From Desulfovibrio mangrovi (GTDB lineage: Bacteria > Desulfobacterota > Desulfovibrionia > Desulfovibrionales > Desulfovibrionaceae): a DNA stretch of 64,000 nt. Of this stretch, positions 23,877-32,721 are shown piece after piece. The notes beneath the pieces were generated by a model. That model was not told the DNA's origin and made no database searches. It was given only the letters and a program-made list of their open reading frames with translations. The DNA is taken from contig NZ_CP104208.1 of assembly GCF_026230175.1 (NCBI RefSeq), forward strand, positions 124,001 to 188,000, read 5' to 3'. Each line of letters starts with the position of its first letter. Positions within the stretch are counted from its first letter, which is position 1. The translations under genes and the position numbers were made by a program.

Positions 23877-26800
23877 TTACGATTGTTTTGCTGCTGTCAG
23901 TTGGTGGTAGGTTACCGGAATGATGAGCAGCGTGAATAAGGTAGAGGCGATGAGTCCGAAGATAAGGGCGTAGGCAAGCCCCGAGAAAATGGGGTCCAGC
24001 GTGATGGGCCATGCACCCAGTGCCGTGGTTGCGGCCGTGAGCAGAATGGGGCGCATGCGCGTTGCCCCGCTTTGCAGCACGGCGTCCCTCAGGGGCATGC
24101 CCTGTGCCATTGCTTCCTGAATGAACTCGATGAGCACCAGTGAATTGCGTATGACGATGCCGCCAAGGGCAATCATGCCTATCATGCTGGTGGCCGTGAA
24201 GAACACGGGGTCGTCATAGCCTCCCACACTGTCGCCGAAGAGCAGGTTGAGCAGCCAGAACCCGGGCATGATGCCGATGAGCGTGAGCGGAATGGCAGAC
24301 ATGATCAGCAGCGGCAGCCCGAAGGAATCCGTCTGGATGATCAGCAGCAGATAGATGCCAAGCAGCGCAACGCCGAAGGCGATGCCCAGATCACGGAATA
24401 CGTCCAGCGTGATCTTCCACTCGCCTTCTCCGGCCCATTCTACGGTGGTCGAAGGCGGCATGGGGTTGTCCCTGAGTATGCCGGACATATCCAGAACGGC
24501 CTCTGCCGGTGCGCGTCCGGCCATCTCCCCGAACACGTACACCACGCGTTTCAGATTCTTGTGATAGATGGGCTGGTCTTCATTCACGAGACGGAAGCTG
24601 CCCAGCTCGCCTAGCGGAACCATATGGCCCGAAGAGGACTTGAGGGGGATTTCTTCCAGCATCGCGGCAGAGGATCGCTGGTCGCGGGGCAGCATCATAT
24701 GGATGGGCAGTGGTTGCCGTTCGTCCGGCAGATGCAGGGTGGCAGGGCTTATGCCGCCTACCGCCATTTGCAGGGTGTCCGTTATGGCGCGGGCGGAAAT
24801 GCCGTGCAGGGCCGCTTTTTCCCTGTCCACGGTAAAGTCCAGACGCTGGCGACGTGCCTCATAGGTGGCGTCAATGTCCGTCACGCCCGGTTCTGCGCGC
24901 ATGACGTCCTGAATATGCCTTGCCGCCGTGATGAGCTGCTCCGGCGTGCGGTCGGGACTGCCGTATACTTCTGCAGTGATGGTGGAGAGCACCGGAGGTC
25001 CGGGCGGAGTTTCCACAAGCTTGAGCCGTGCGGCATGCCTGTCTGCTATGGCCTGCAGCGCGTCGCGCATGCTCAGGGCAAGGGCGTGGCTTTGCATGTC
25101 GCGCTGAGACTTGTCCAGCAGGTTGATGCGGATATCCGCCTGATGCGAGCTGTCGCGCAGATAGTAGTGGCGAACCATGCCGTTGAAGTCCATGGGGGAC
25201 GAGGTGCCCGCATAGGTGGTGAAGTCCGTGATCTCGGGAATGGTGCGCAGGTAGGCTTCCATGTCGCGAATCGCACGGTCCGTGGCCTCAACGCTGGAAC
25301 CTTCCGGCAGGTCGAGCACGATCTGCAGTTCGTTCCGGTTGTCAAAGGGCAGCATCTTCAGCGGTACGAACCGGCCCGCAGCCAAGGCGAGGCTGAAGAT
25401 GAAGAGCAGAGCGGTGGCACCCGCAAGGCCCAGTCGCGCAGTGCGCGAATCCAGAAACGGCGTCACGCAACGGCGGTAGCCGTTGACGATCCATGCGGGG
25501 GTGACCTCGCCTTCCGCAACCTCTCCGGCTCTGTGCTTCAGCAACTGGTAGCTCAGCCACGGCACCACCGTCAGTGCGCAGACCGTGGAGAAGGTGACGG
25601 TCAGGGGCACGTTCACGGCCATGGGAGCCATATAGGGGCCCATCATGCCCGTGATGAAGAACATGGGAGTAAAACAGACAATGATGGCCAGCGTGGACAT
25701 GATGACGGGCGGCAGCACCTCGCGCACGCCCCGAAGTGTGGCGGGCATGGGGGGCAGCTTGCCTGCCCTGATATGGCGCTGGATGTTGTCCACGTTGGTG
25801 ATGGGGTCGTCCACCACAAGGCCCAGCGACAGGATGAGCGCAAACAGGGTGACGCGGTTGATGGTGTAGCCCGCGAACCAGTTCACGGCCAGCGCCAGTG
25901 CGAAGCTGACGGGAACCGCCACGGCGACGACCAGCGCCTCGCGTCTGCCCAGTGTGAAGGCAAGCAGAATGACCACGGTGACAATGGCGAAGCCCAGAGA
26001 GGAGAGCAGATCGTCCACCTTGGCCTGCGCCGTGGCCCCGTAGTTGCGTGTTATGCGAATATGCACCCCGTCAGGCAGAATGGTGGCTTTGAGCTGTTCG
26101 GCCGTGGCGATGACTTCTTCGGCAACCGTAACTGCATTCGTGCCTTTCTTCTTGGAAACGCCCAGCGTCACGGCGGGCAGGGAATCACGGACTTCCGGCA
26201 GGCCGTTGGCCTTGCCGTAAGCGTCTGAAAATCCGATGCGGACGTAATCGCGCGGTTCCTGCGCTGTATCCGCAACCTCGGCCACGTCGCCCAGATAGAC
26301 AGGTCGGCCCTGATAGGCGCCCACGACCAGAGAGCGTACCTCTTCCGTGGTACGCAGGAAGGAGTCGGAGGTGACGGTGAATGTGCGGTTGAGGCTGTCC
26401 ATGCTGCCTGCAGTGACGGAGGCGTCAGCCCCGGCCAGGGCCGTACGCACATCAAGGGCGGAAACGTGGTATGCGCCAAGCGCTTCCGGCGAGAGGGAAA
26501 CGCGAACCTCGCGCGGCATGCCGCCCGTTAGGGTGCAACGGGAAACGTTCTCCACCTCGGCAAGGCGGTGGAACATCTCCTCACCCATGCGGCGCAGTGC
26601 CTGCGGACCGTAGCCGGTATGCGCATCGGCATAAAGGGTCAGGGTGACGATGGGCACATCGTCGATCTCGACCGGCTTTACCACCCATCCCGTCACCACG
26701 GAGGGCACGAGGTCCTGATTCTTCATGATGGTGTTGTGCAGCCGGACCAAGGCGTTTTCCCTGTCCTCACCCACGTGGAAACGCACCGTGGCAAGGCAGG

Positions 26801-27170
26801 CGTCTCTGCGGGACATGGAATAGACGTATTCCACGCCGTCGATCTGCCAGAGCAGTCGTTCAAGCGGTGTGGCGACCAGTTTTTCAACTTCCTGCGCAGA
26901 AGCTCCGGGCACCTGCACCATGATGTCTGCCATGGGCACGATGATCTGGGGTTCTTCTTCGCGCGGCGTGGCGAGAATTGCGCCTATGCCGAGAGCCAGT
27001 GCAAAGGCGAGAAACAGGATGGAGTTCTTGCTTTTCAGGAACTGCCTGACAATGCCGATGATGACGCCAGCATCAACTCCGTTCGCAGCTTCCATGGGCT
27101 GGTCCGTGGGGTGGTCTGTGGGGTGGTCTGTGCTGCGCGGCTGGTTCTGGCTGTTCGGATCACTGGACAT
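23877..27170 (-). CDS. RND efflux transporter, second system
   Basis: A 1097-residue RND permease with 12 predicted membrane segments. It differs clearly from the pump encoded at 9159. The cytoplasmic N-terminus of about 30 residues is unusual: Pro-rich with DHPTDHPTDQP repeats. The first membrane segment follows near residue 50, then REEEPQIIVPMADIMVQVPGA. The fourth membrane segment has LILSLGLVVDDPITNVDNIQRH, retaining the two Asp of the proton relay. The second half has LGGIVIRNSLVLIEFIQEA. The ATG at 27170 overlaps the adaptor stop by 11 bases and has GGAG upstream. Substrate unknown; the promoter carries an operator like that of SQR. Confidence 0.9.
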   Translation of the reverse strand: MSSDPNSQNQPRSTDHPTDHPTDQPMEAANGVDAGVIIGIVRQFLKSKNSILFLAFALALGIGAILATPREEEPQIIVPMADIMVQVPGASAQEVEKLVATPLERLLWQIDGVEYVYSMSRRDACLATVRFHVGEDRENALVRLHNTIMKNQDLVPSVVTGWVVKPVEIDDVPIVTLTLYADAHTGYGPQALRRMGEEMFHRLAEVENVSRCTLTGGMPREVRVSLSPEALGAYHVSALDVRTALAGADASVTAGSMDSLNRTFTVTSDSFLRTTEEVRSLVVGAYQGRPVYLGDVAEVADTAQEPRDYVRIGFSDAYGKANGLPEVRDSLPAVTLGVSKKKGTNAVTVAEEVIATAEQLKATILPDGVHIRITRNYGATAQAKVDDLLSSLGFAIVTVVILLAFTLGRREALVVAVAVPVSFALALAVNWFAGYTINRVTLFALILSLGLVVDDPITNVDNIQRHIRAGKLPPMPATLRGVREVLPPVIMSTLAIIVCFTPMFFITGMMGPYMAPMAVNVPLTVTFSTVCALTVVPWLSYQLLKHRAGEVAEGEVTPAWIVNGYRRCVTPFLDSRTARLGLAGATALLFIFSLALAAGRFVPLKMLPFDNRNELQIVLDLPEGSSVEATDRAIRDMEAYLRTIPEITDFTTYAGTSSPMDFNGMVRHYYLRDSSHQADIRINLLDKSQRDMQSHALALSMRDALQAIADRHAARLKLVETPPGPPVLSTITAEVYGSPDRTPEQLITAARHIQDVMRAEPGVTDIDATYEARRQRLDFTVDREKAALHGISARAITDTLQMAVGGISPATLHLPDERQPLPIHMMLPRDQRSSAAMLEEIPLKSSSGHMVPLGELGSFRLVNEDQPIYHKNLKRVVYVFGEMAGRAPAEAVLDMSGILRDNPMPPSTTVEWAGEGEWKITLDVFRDLGIAFGVALLGIYLLLIIQTDSFGLPLLIMSAIPLTLIGIMPGFWLLNLLFGDSVGGYDDPVFFTATSMIGMIALGGIVIRNSLVLIEFIQEAMAQGMPLRDAVLQSGATRMRPILLTAATTALGAWPITLDPIFSGLAYALIFGLIASTLFTLLIIPVTYHQLTAAKQS

Positions 27171-28314
27171 TGGTGCGCTCCAGCAGCAGGGTTTCGCCGC
27201 CGTTCAGACCCGAAAGCACCTCAACCTCGTCGTCATGGCGGGGGCCGGTCTTTATGTAAGTGGTGGTAACGGCTCCACCATTCTGCATTCGCACGGTTTC
27301 AAGCTGGCCTACGCGTGTGACGGCGCGTGCCGGTATGAGCACGGTGCTGCGTTCGCCGACGGGAATGAAGGCGCGCCCGAACATGCCGGGGTAGATGGTG
27401 GCATATGCGCCAGTGTCCGCGGGCAGGCCGATGCGAACTTCGAAGGTGCGTGAAAGGGGATCCGCCGCGGGGACAACCTCTTCCACCACGCCTTCCAGCG
27501 GCGTATCGCCAATGGCGCTGATCATGACCGTGAGTCTCGTGCCGGTGCGTACCTGTCTGATGAGTCCTTCACGCACCTGCGCATCAAGTCTGAGCGACCC
27601 GCCGGTCTGCAACACGAGCAACGCTTTGCCGGGGAAGGCCAGATCGCCGGGCTCGGCTTCGCGGCGGACGACTTCGCCATCGTCAAGGGCGCGGATAACG
27701 CCGTAGTCGAGGGCGATGCCCGCCTCTTCCAGCATGTTGCGGGACCGGGCTTCCGACGCCATGGCACCGCTCACGCCCTCCGTGGCCTGCTTCAGGGCGG
27801 CCTCTGCCTGCGCATAAGCAGCCTCTGCCTGATCCATCTCGCTTTTGGCCACGGCGTTGGTTTCATACAGGGCGCGGATGCGCTTGTACTGGGCCTCGAT
27901 TCTGGTGAAGGCGGCCTGCGCCGCAGTCTTTGCCTGACGTGCCTGCTGGGTTGCCGCGTTGGCGGATGCTATGGCCTGCTGGCTTTGCTGCCTGCGTGAT
28001 TCAAGCTCTCTGGTATCCAGTACCACCAGAACATCCCCCTTTTTGACCCGCGAACCCGGTCGAACGCGCATTTCCAGTATGCGTGCGGTAATCTGCGCTT
28101 CTATGCGGGTTTCCGTGCGGGGGCGGATGGTGCCCACGGCCTGCTGCGTTTCCGTTACCGTTACCGTGCGGGCCGTGACGGTCTCCGCTCCGGAGGGCGG
28201 TTGCGTTGCATCTGCCGCCAAAGCCGTTAATGGAAAGCAGACAAGAGAAAGCGCCAGTATCAATGTCGGGGCAAGGCGGTGAGGAAAACTCTTAATCTGG
28301 TGGGGGTTGCGCAT
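27160..28314 (-). CDS. RND efflux periplasmic adaptor, second system
   Basis: A 384-residue membrane-fusion protein. The ATG at 28314 has GGAGA upstream and starts a basic N-terminus (MRNPHQIKSFPHRL) followed by a cleavable signal peptide ending ALAADA, with no lipobox Cys. Half-lipoyl motifs appear in RIEAQITARILEMRVRPGS and in RALDDGEVVRREAEPGDL, separated by an Ala/Gln-rich coiled coil (about residues 105-190). The C-terminus has the expected barrel and VLSGLNGGETLLL. It forms a two-gene operon with the RND transporter. No outer-membrane channel gene follows. Confidence 0.9.
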   Translation of the reverse strand: MRNPHQIKSFPHRLAPTLILALSLVCFPLTALAADATQPPSGAETVTARTVTVTETQQAVGTIRPRTETRIEAQITARILEMRVRPGSRVKKGDVLVVLDTRELESRRQQSQQAIASANAATQQARQAKTAAQAAFTRIEAQYKRIRALYETNAVAKSEMDQAEAAYAQAEAALKQATEGVSGAMASEARSRNMLEEAGIALDYGVIRALDDGEVVRREAEPGDLAFPGKALLVLQTGGSLRLDAQVREGLIRQVRTGTRLTVMISAIGDTPLEGVVEEVVPAADPLSRTFEVRIGLPADTGAYATIYPGMFGRAFIPVGERSTVLIPARAVTRVGQLETVRMQNGGAVTTTYIKTGPRHDDEVEVLSGLNGGETLLLERTNVQ

Positions 28315-28357
28315 GCTTGTCTCCGGTTCTTTCAGTGAGTGAGTACTGTTGTCTGTG

Positions 28358-28372
28358 TACCCCATCGGGGTT
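28358..28372. promoter_or_regulatory. TACCCC-ATC-GGGGTT operator candidate
   Basis: Third copy of the ACCCC/GGGGT core, 44 bases upstream of the second RND adaptor start. It may link this pump to the SQR region in one regulon. Confidence 0.45.
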
Positions 28373-28589
28373 TTGTTGAAAAGCATATGAGAGACTCCAG
28401 CGGAGACTGCCGGAGCTTTTTCTTTTGGCGTGTGGTGCGGCGTGTTGATGGCGATTGGCATCTGAAAGCCGTGGTTGCGGGCTTTGGGACGTGTCGGGCT
28501 ACAAAAAGGAAGATTTCTAGCGGGGTTGCAGGAGGACAGGAACTTGCGCTATGTGTGCCGCAACTGGTGAGAAGGAGACTGCGGGAAGC

Positions 28590-29621
28590 ATGAGCGGCAA
28601 AAACATCTATGGTCCGTATCGGAATGAAAGCGTTCTTGTGGTGTCACAGAACGAGCGGCATGTTTCCGTGGACCGGAAGATGCTGAAGAACCTCGGCTAT
28701 ACCAACGTCACTCACCGCACCTCTCAGGAGCTCGGCCACGTCTATCTGGAAAAGAGCGCTCCGGACCTTCTCATTGTCGGCGGCACGCTTGCCGATGCCA
28801 CCGGTCAGGAATTCATCCGCTCCGTCCGCAAGACTTATCCGGATATGGTCATCCCCAGCGTAATGGTCACATTGCGCAACCGCAAAAGCGATGTGCTTGA
28901 AGCCATCAGCGCAGGCTGTGCGGGCTACGTTCTCCGTCCCTATTCCATGGATACCATCACGCGGCATCTTGCCGCGGCGCTTGAGTCTTCCCGTTTCGAC
29001 GAACTGGATAACGAACAGCTCATTTCTGCGCGCAATCTTGTTTCCGCAGCCTGCTTTGACGAGGCCATTGAAGAGTTCAGCGAGCTGGTTCCCCATGAAA
29101 ACGAGGCGGACCGGTATTTCTCCATGGGGACGCGCGCGCTCATGGAGGGGAAGTTCGGCAAGGCCATCATCGCCTTCAACAAGGCGCTGGCCCTGAACGC
29201 CCTCTACGCGGAAGCCTACAAGGGCATGGCGGACGCCTACAAGGGCAAGGGGGATATGCGGAAGTATCAGGAGCACCTGAAGAATGCCGCTGATATTTAT
29301 GCGCAGCAGAACAGGCATCAGGACGTGAAGGATTTGTTTATCGAGATCCTGCGCGTGGACCCCGATGCCATGAATCCCTACAACAAGGTGGGCATGCGGC
29401 TGCGCAAGGAAGGTGACTATCAGTCCGCCCTGCAGATGTATTTTCAGGCGCAGGAACTCTCGCCCGATGATGAGCATCTCTGCTTCAATATCGCCAAGGC
29501 CTACATGTATCTTGAGGATATCGACAGCTCCTGCCGCTACCTGAAGGAATCGCTCAAGCTCAATCCCGACTTCGAGCAGGCCAGCGCACTGCTGGAAAAA
29601 CTGCAGCGAAAGAAGCGCTGA
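28590..29621 (+). CDS. Pseudo-receiver protein with TPR repeats
   Basis: A 343-residue soluble protein. The ATG at 28590 is the start that places the receiver fold at the N-terminus. Residues 12-130 fold like a response regulator receiver but are degenerate: the acidic pair is replaced (VVSQNERH), the phospho-acceptor position is Gly64 (PDLLIVGGTLAD) and the usual Lys is Arg (YVLRPYSMD). Phosphorylation is therefore unlikely. Residues 140-343 carry about five TPR units, for example ADRYFSMGTRALMEGKFGKA and AEAYKGMADAYKGKGDM. It probably serves as a protein-protein scaffold. Proteins of this receiver-TPR layout are common in deltaproteobacteria. Confidence 0.87.
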   Translation: MSGKNIYGPYRNESVLVVSQNERHVSVDRKMLKNLGYTNVTHRTSQELGHVYLEKSAPDLLIVGGTLADATGQEFIRSVRKTYPDMVIPSVMVTLRNRKSDVLEAISAGCAGYVLRPYSMDTITRHLAAALESSRFDELDNEQLISARNLVSAACFDEAIEEFSELVPHENEADRYFSMGTRALMEGKFGKAIIAFNKALALNALYAEAYKGMADAYKGKGDMRKYQEHLKNAADIYAQQNRHQDVKDLFIEILRVDPDAMNPYNKVGMRLRKEGDYQSALQMYFQAQELSPDDEHLCFNIAKAYMYLEDIDSSCRYLKESLKLNPDFEQASALLEKLQRKKR

Positions 29622-29643
29622 CGTTTTCTGCGCGGGAAGCTTC

Positions 29644-30132
29644 TCAAAAACGCAGGGTTGCCCGCAGTCTGTCCGTGTGCAGCAGCAGGTCCAGCCCGTC
29701 GCGGATATCCTTTACCATCACCTGAGCCGCTCCGAGTGCGGTAGTGGAAAGTCCTTCATCTCCCAGAACAGCCACGGAAAGCGCGGCATGCTCGAGCATG
29801 AGCGCGTCGTTGCGCCCGTTGCCGAAGGCGGCGCAGGTGGCTGCACCGCGTTCTTCCAGAACATGGAGCTTTGCAATGTCTTCCGTTTCGCCTGTGGCAG
29901 GGCTTGAGGCCTTGATGACCGTCACCTGCACGGGGAGCCCTGCCGTTTTGCCGGCGACGGTTCCGTGGGTGTCGGCGGTGAGCACGATGATCTGCATGTG
30001 CCTGCCGAGTTGCTCAAGCCGTTCGGCCACCCCTGCAAGCAGGTCCCCGTCTTTTGCCAGCGTACCGTTGTAGTCCAGAATGAGGGTGGAAAGAACGAGC
30101 GGCTCTTTCCCCGGAAGTTCTATACGCAGCAT
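29644..30132 (-). CDS. HAD-superfamily soluble P-type-ATPase-like phosphatase, last gene of the pst operon
   Basis: A 162-residue HAD protein. Motif I is LDYNGTLAKDG, with the nucleophile Asp but Asn in place of the usual second Asp, as in P-type ATPases and the COG4087-like group. Motif II is IIVLTADTHGT, and motif IV is FGNGRNDALMLEHA. There is no membrane segment and no cap domain of size. The ATG at 30132 has GGAGG upstream and overlaps the pstB stop by 13 bases, so the gene is translated with pstB. A role linked to phosphate supply is suggested by position, but the substrate is unknown. Confidence 0.8.
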   Translation of the reverse strand: MLRIELPGKEPLVLSTLILDYNGTLAKDGDLLAGVAERLEQLGRHMQIIVLTADTHGTVAGKTAGLPVQVTVIKASSPATGETEDIAKLHVLEERGAATCAAFGNGRNDALMLEHAALSVAVLGDEGLSTTALGAAQVMVKDIRDGLDLLLHTDRLRATLRF

Positions 30133-30989
30133 GCGGCGTCCTCCAGCATGAGTTCCAGCGTTTCGATGTCGGGCAGCCCGACCTGTCTGTCCCCGACCGT
30201 TCTGTCCCATTGATGCCGGATGCGCCCGTTGCCCATGAGCACCAGCCTGTCTGCCAGCCGGAGGGCTTGCCCCAGACTGTGCGAAACCATGATGATCGGA
30301 TACCTGCTCTTCAATTCCTTCAGCAGGGTCTCAATGGTTCTGGACGAAACGTTATCCAGCGAGGCCGTGGGTTCGTCGAGCAGCAGCATGGCGGGGTGCA
30401 TGGCAAGTGAACGGGCAAGGCAGAGCCGCTGCTGCTGCCCGCCGGAAAGCGTTTCTGCCGGAGTGTCCAGCCTGCTGTGTACCTCATCCCACAAGCCCGC
30501 ATCGCACAGCGCTCGTTCAACGCGAATATCCATGACCGACTGATCAAGGCCGAGGGCATACTGCAGGGGGAGCGTGATGTTGCGGCGTATGGAAACCGGC
30601 AGCACATCCGGCGTCTGGAATACCATGCCCACACGGACCCGCAGACCGGCGGGGTCGCGGAATCCGGAATGGATATCCGTAAGCCTGCCGTCCAGCAGCA
30701 CCTCCGCATGGCCCGTCGTGCGGCAGTCGGGAAAACACTCGTTCAGCCGGTTGAGAGAGCGCAGCACTGTGGTCTTGCCAGAGCCGGAACGGCCTATGAG
30801 GACGGTTACGGCATTGGATGGCGCTTCGAGCGATACTTCTTTGACCACCTGCTGTTTTCCGAAGAAGACACTCAGGTTCCTGATACGGGCCGCAAGGGGC
30901 TGTGCGGGAAGCTGTTCATTCGGGAGCGGTGCGGAAGAGGCTTGCGCAACGTCTTGTCTGTCAGGCGTACTATGTTCAGTAGTTTTCAC
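30120..30989 (-). CDS. pstB: Phosphate ABC transporter ATP-binding protein
   Basis: A 289-residue ATPase. The GTG at 30989 is chosen because AGGGA lies just upstream; an ATG 48 bases earlier is inside pstA and has no site. The first 35 residues form a hydrophilic extension not usual for PstB. Then come Walker A GRSGSGKTT, the Q-loop FQTPDVLPVS, the signature LSGGQQQR, Walker B LLLDEPTASLD and the switch His in VSHSLGQA. It powers phosphate import with PstC and PstA, whose genes lie directly upstream. No phoU follows. The call as PstB rests on operon context; the sequence is somewhat divergent. Confidence 0.87.
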   Translation of the reverse strand: MKTTEHSTPDRQDVAQASSAPLPNEQLPAQPLAARIRNLSVFFGKQQVVKEVSLEAPSNAVTVLIGRSGSGKTTVLRSLNRLNECFPDCRTTGHAEVLLDGRLTDIHSGFRDPAGLRVRVGMVFQTPDVLPVSIRRNITLPLQYALGLDQSVMDIRVERALCDAGLWDEVHSRLDTPAETLSGGQQQRLCLARSLAMHPAMLLLDEPTASLDNVSSRTIETLLKELKSRYPIIMVSHSLGQALRLADRLVLMGNGRIRHQWDRTVGDRQVGLPDIETLELMLEDAACCV

Positions 30990-31866
30990 GGGTTCCCTGC
31001 CATCGTTGTTCCAGAGTGCGTTGCAGTTTCGAGGCACCTGCCAGCAGGGCGAGCGAGAGAGTCAGCAGCACCAGTGTGGTGGCGAATCCCTGCTGCAGCT
31101 CCAGCGCATCCCGATACTGCGATGAGCGGTAGAAAATGGAGAAGGGCAAGGCCTCGAAGCGTGAGGTGATGCCCGCCGGAAGGCCTGCGTTGGCCACTGC
31201 GCCCGTCAGCATGATGACGGCGGTGTCTTCTGCAGCACGGCCTGCTGCCAGCAGAACGCCGCCCAGTATGCCGCGTGCCGACGAAGGGAGCAAGATATGT
31301 CTGATGGTCTGCCACTTGCCGAGTCCGAGCGCCGCCCCTGTAAGATGCAAGCGCAGCGGGAGCGCCTCCAGCGCCGCGCGCGTGGTGGATACCAGAACGG
31401 GGAGCACAAGCAGGGCAAGGCAGCATGCTGCCAGCAGCAGCGAGGCACTGGCCTGCGGGGCAATGGTGCGCCGCAACAGAAGCAGCATGGTGAAGCCGAA
31501 CAGACCCATCACGATGGAAGGAATGCCTGCCAGAAGATCAATGGCGAAGCCCAGTACGGCTTTGATTCTGGTGGGGGCGCAGGTGGCGAGGTATATGCCG
31601 CAGCCGATGCCGGGACCGAGGGCCAGCAGCATGGTGAGTGCGAGAAGGGATACGGTGCCTGCGCAGGCGGGCCATATGCCGTCCCAGACGGGGATGCGGC
31701 CGGTTATGGCCGCAAGGGCGGGGACGCCGCCGAAAAAGAGGTCGACGTCAAGGGCTCCTGCTCCCCGGACGACCAGCACCCCGGTCAGCGCGGCAAGGGC
31801 AAGGGGTACGAGGAGGGCGGCAATCCAGACCGCTGCCCGCAAAAGATGCAAACCGGGTTTGTTCAT
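30976..31866 (-). CDS. pstA: Phosphate ABC transporter permease PstA
   Basis: A 296-residue inner-membrane protein with about six predicted membrane segments. It starts MNKPGLHLLRAAVWIAALLV. The cytoplasmic loop that docks the ATPase shows ALEALPLRLHLTGAALGLGKWQTIRHILLP, the EAA-type motif with its Gly. IYLATCAPT and AGIPSIVMGLFGF also match PstA. Its ATG overlaps the pstC stop by four bases (ATGA). It pairs with PstC to form the phosphate channel. Confidence 0.9.
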   Translation of the reverse strand: MNKPGLHLLRAAVWIAALLVPLALAALTGVLVVRGAGALDVDLFFGGVPALAAITGRIPVWDGIWPACAGTVSLLALTMLLALGPGIGCGIYLATCAPTRIKAVLGFAIDLLAGIPSIVMGLFGFTMLLLLRRTIAPQASASLLLAACCLALLVLPVLVSTTRAALEALPLRLHLTGAALGLGKWQTIRHILLPSSARGILGGVLLAAGRAAEDTAVIMLTGAVANAGLPAGITSRFEALPFSIFYRSSQYRDALELQQGFATTLVLLTLSLALLAGASKLQRTLEQRWQGTRENY

Positions 31867-32699
31867 TCCGTCTTCCCCGTCTTCAGACAGAAACGCAGAC
31901 TCAGCTGCACGGCTACGTTGACGAGAAGCAGCAGGCAGCCTGCCACAAAGACCGAACCATAGGCCGCGCTGTTGCTGTCCGTGGCCAGTACGAGTCCGAT
32001 GTGGGCGGTAAGTGTCCGGATGCTGTCAGACGCCATGGCAGGCCATTGCGGCGCATTGCCGGCCAGCATGAGCGGAATGAGCGTGTCGCCTACGGCGCGC
32101 CCGAAGCCGAGAGCTGCCGCTGCAAACAGGCTCTTGCGGCAGGCAGGCAGCACAAGGTGGGCCAGGGTCTGCTCCCGGGTGAATCCCAGAGCCGCCCCTG
32201 TCAGGCGCAGGCTCTTTTCGGTCTGGCGCATGCCTGCATCCATGACAAGGGCCATGGTGGGCAGAATCACCAAGGCCAGCACCAGACTGGCCGTGGCCCA
32301 GTTCAGGCCGGAACCTCGCCCCAGCGCTTCACGCATGATGGGGACCAATAGAAAAAAGGCGGCGAAGCCGTAGACCACTGTGGGAAAGGCCGTCATGCCG
32401 CGCAGCATGACAAGGAGAGCGCGTCCCAGCGGGCGGGGCAGAAAGCCCCGGATGCCGCAGCAAAGACCGAGAGCCAGCGGCCAGCCTATGGCAAGGGCCG
32501 ACAGCGCGACGCACAAGGAGGCTGCCAGCATGGGCAGAATGCCGTACTGGCCCTTGAAGGGACTCCACTCTCCACTCAAAATGGCAAGTCCCTGCCCGCC
32601 GGTGAAGACGGGCAGGGCAAACAGGAAGAGAAAGATGAAAATGGCCGCCACGGCAGTGCCTGTGATAAGGGCGGAGGCCGTGAGTCCGGCCTCCGCCAT
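31863..32699 (-). CDS. pstC: Phosphate ABC transporter permease PstC
   Basis: A 278-residue membrane protein, about six segments. The start at 32699 has AAAGG upstream; the ATG at 32720, directly after the pstS stop, is an alternative through coupling. Marks are GLAILSGEWSPFKGQYGILPML, the GMTAFPTVVYGFAAFFL segment and the EAA-like loop RLTGAALGFTREQTLAHLVLP. It is shorter than many PstC proteins at its N-terminus. With PstA it forms the transmembrane path for phosphate delivered by PstS. Confidence 0.9.
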   Translation of the reverse strand: MAEAGLTASALITGTAVAAIFIFLFLFALPVFTGGQGLAILSGEWSPFKGQYGILPMLAASLCVALSALAIGWPLALGLCCGIRGFLPRPLGRALLVMLRGMTAFPTVVYGFAAFFLLVPIMREALGRGSGLNWATASLVLALVILPTMALVMDAGMRQTEKSLRLTGAALGFTREQTLAHLVLPACRKSLFAAAALGFGRAVGDTLIPLMLAGNAPQWPAMASDSIRTLTAHIGLVLATDSNSAAYGSVFVAGCLLLLVNVAVQLSLRFCLKTGKTE

Positions 32700-32721
32700 G
32701 CAGCCTTTACGGAAGTGCATG

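Noticed and set aside
24624-26228. 534-codon plus-strand frame opposite the second RND pump
   Set aside because: Shadow of a GC-rich gene; the RND product on the minus strand is unmistakable.
29622-29643. Possible terminator between the TPR protein and HAD genes
   Set aside because: Only a weak imperfect stem; not supportable.
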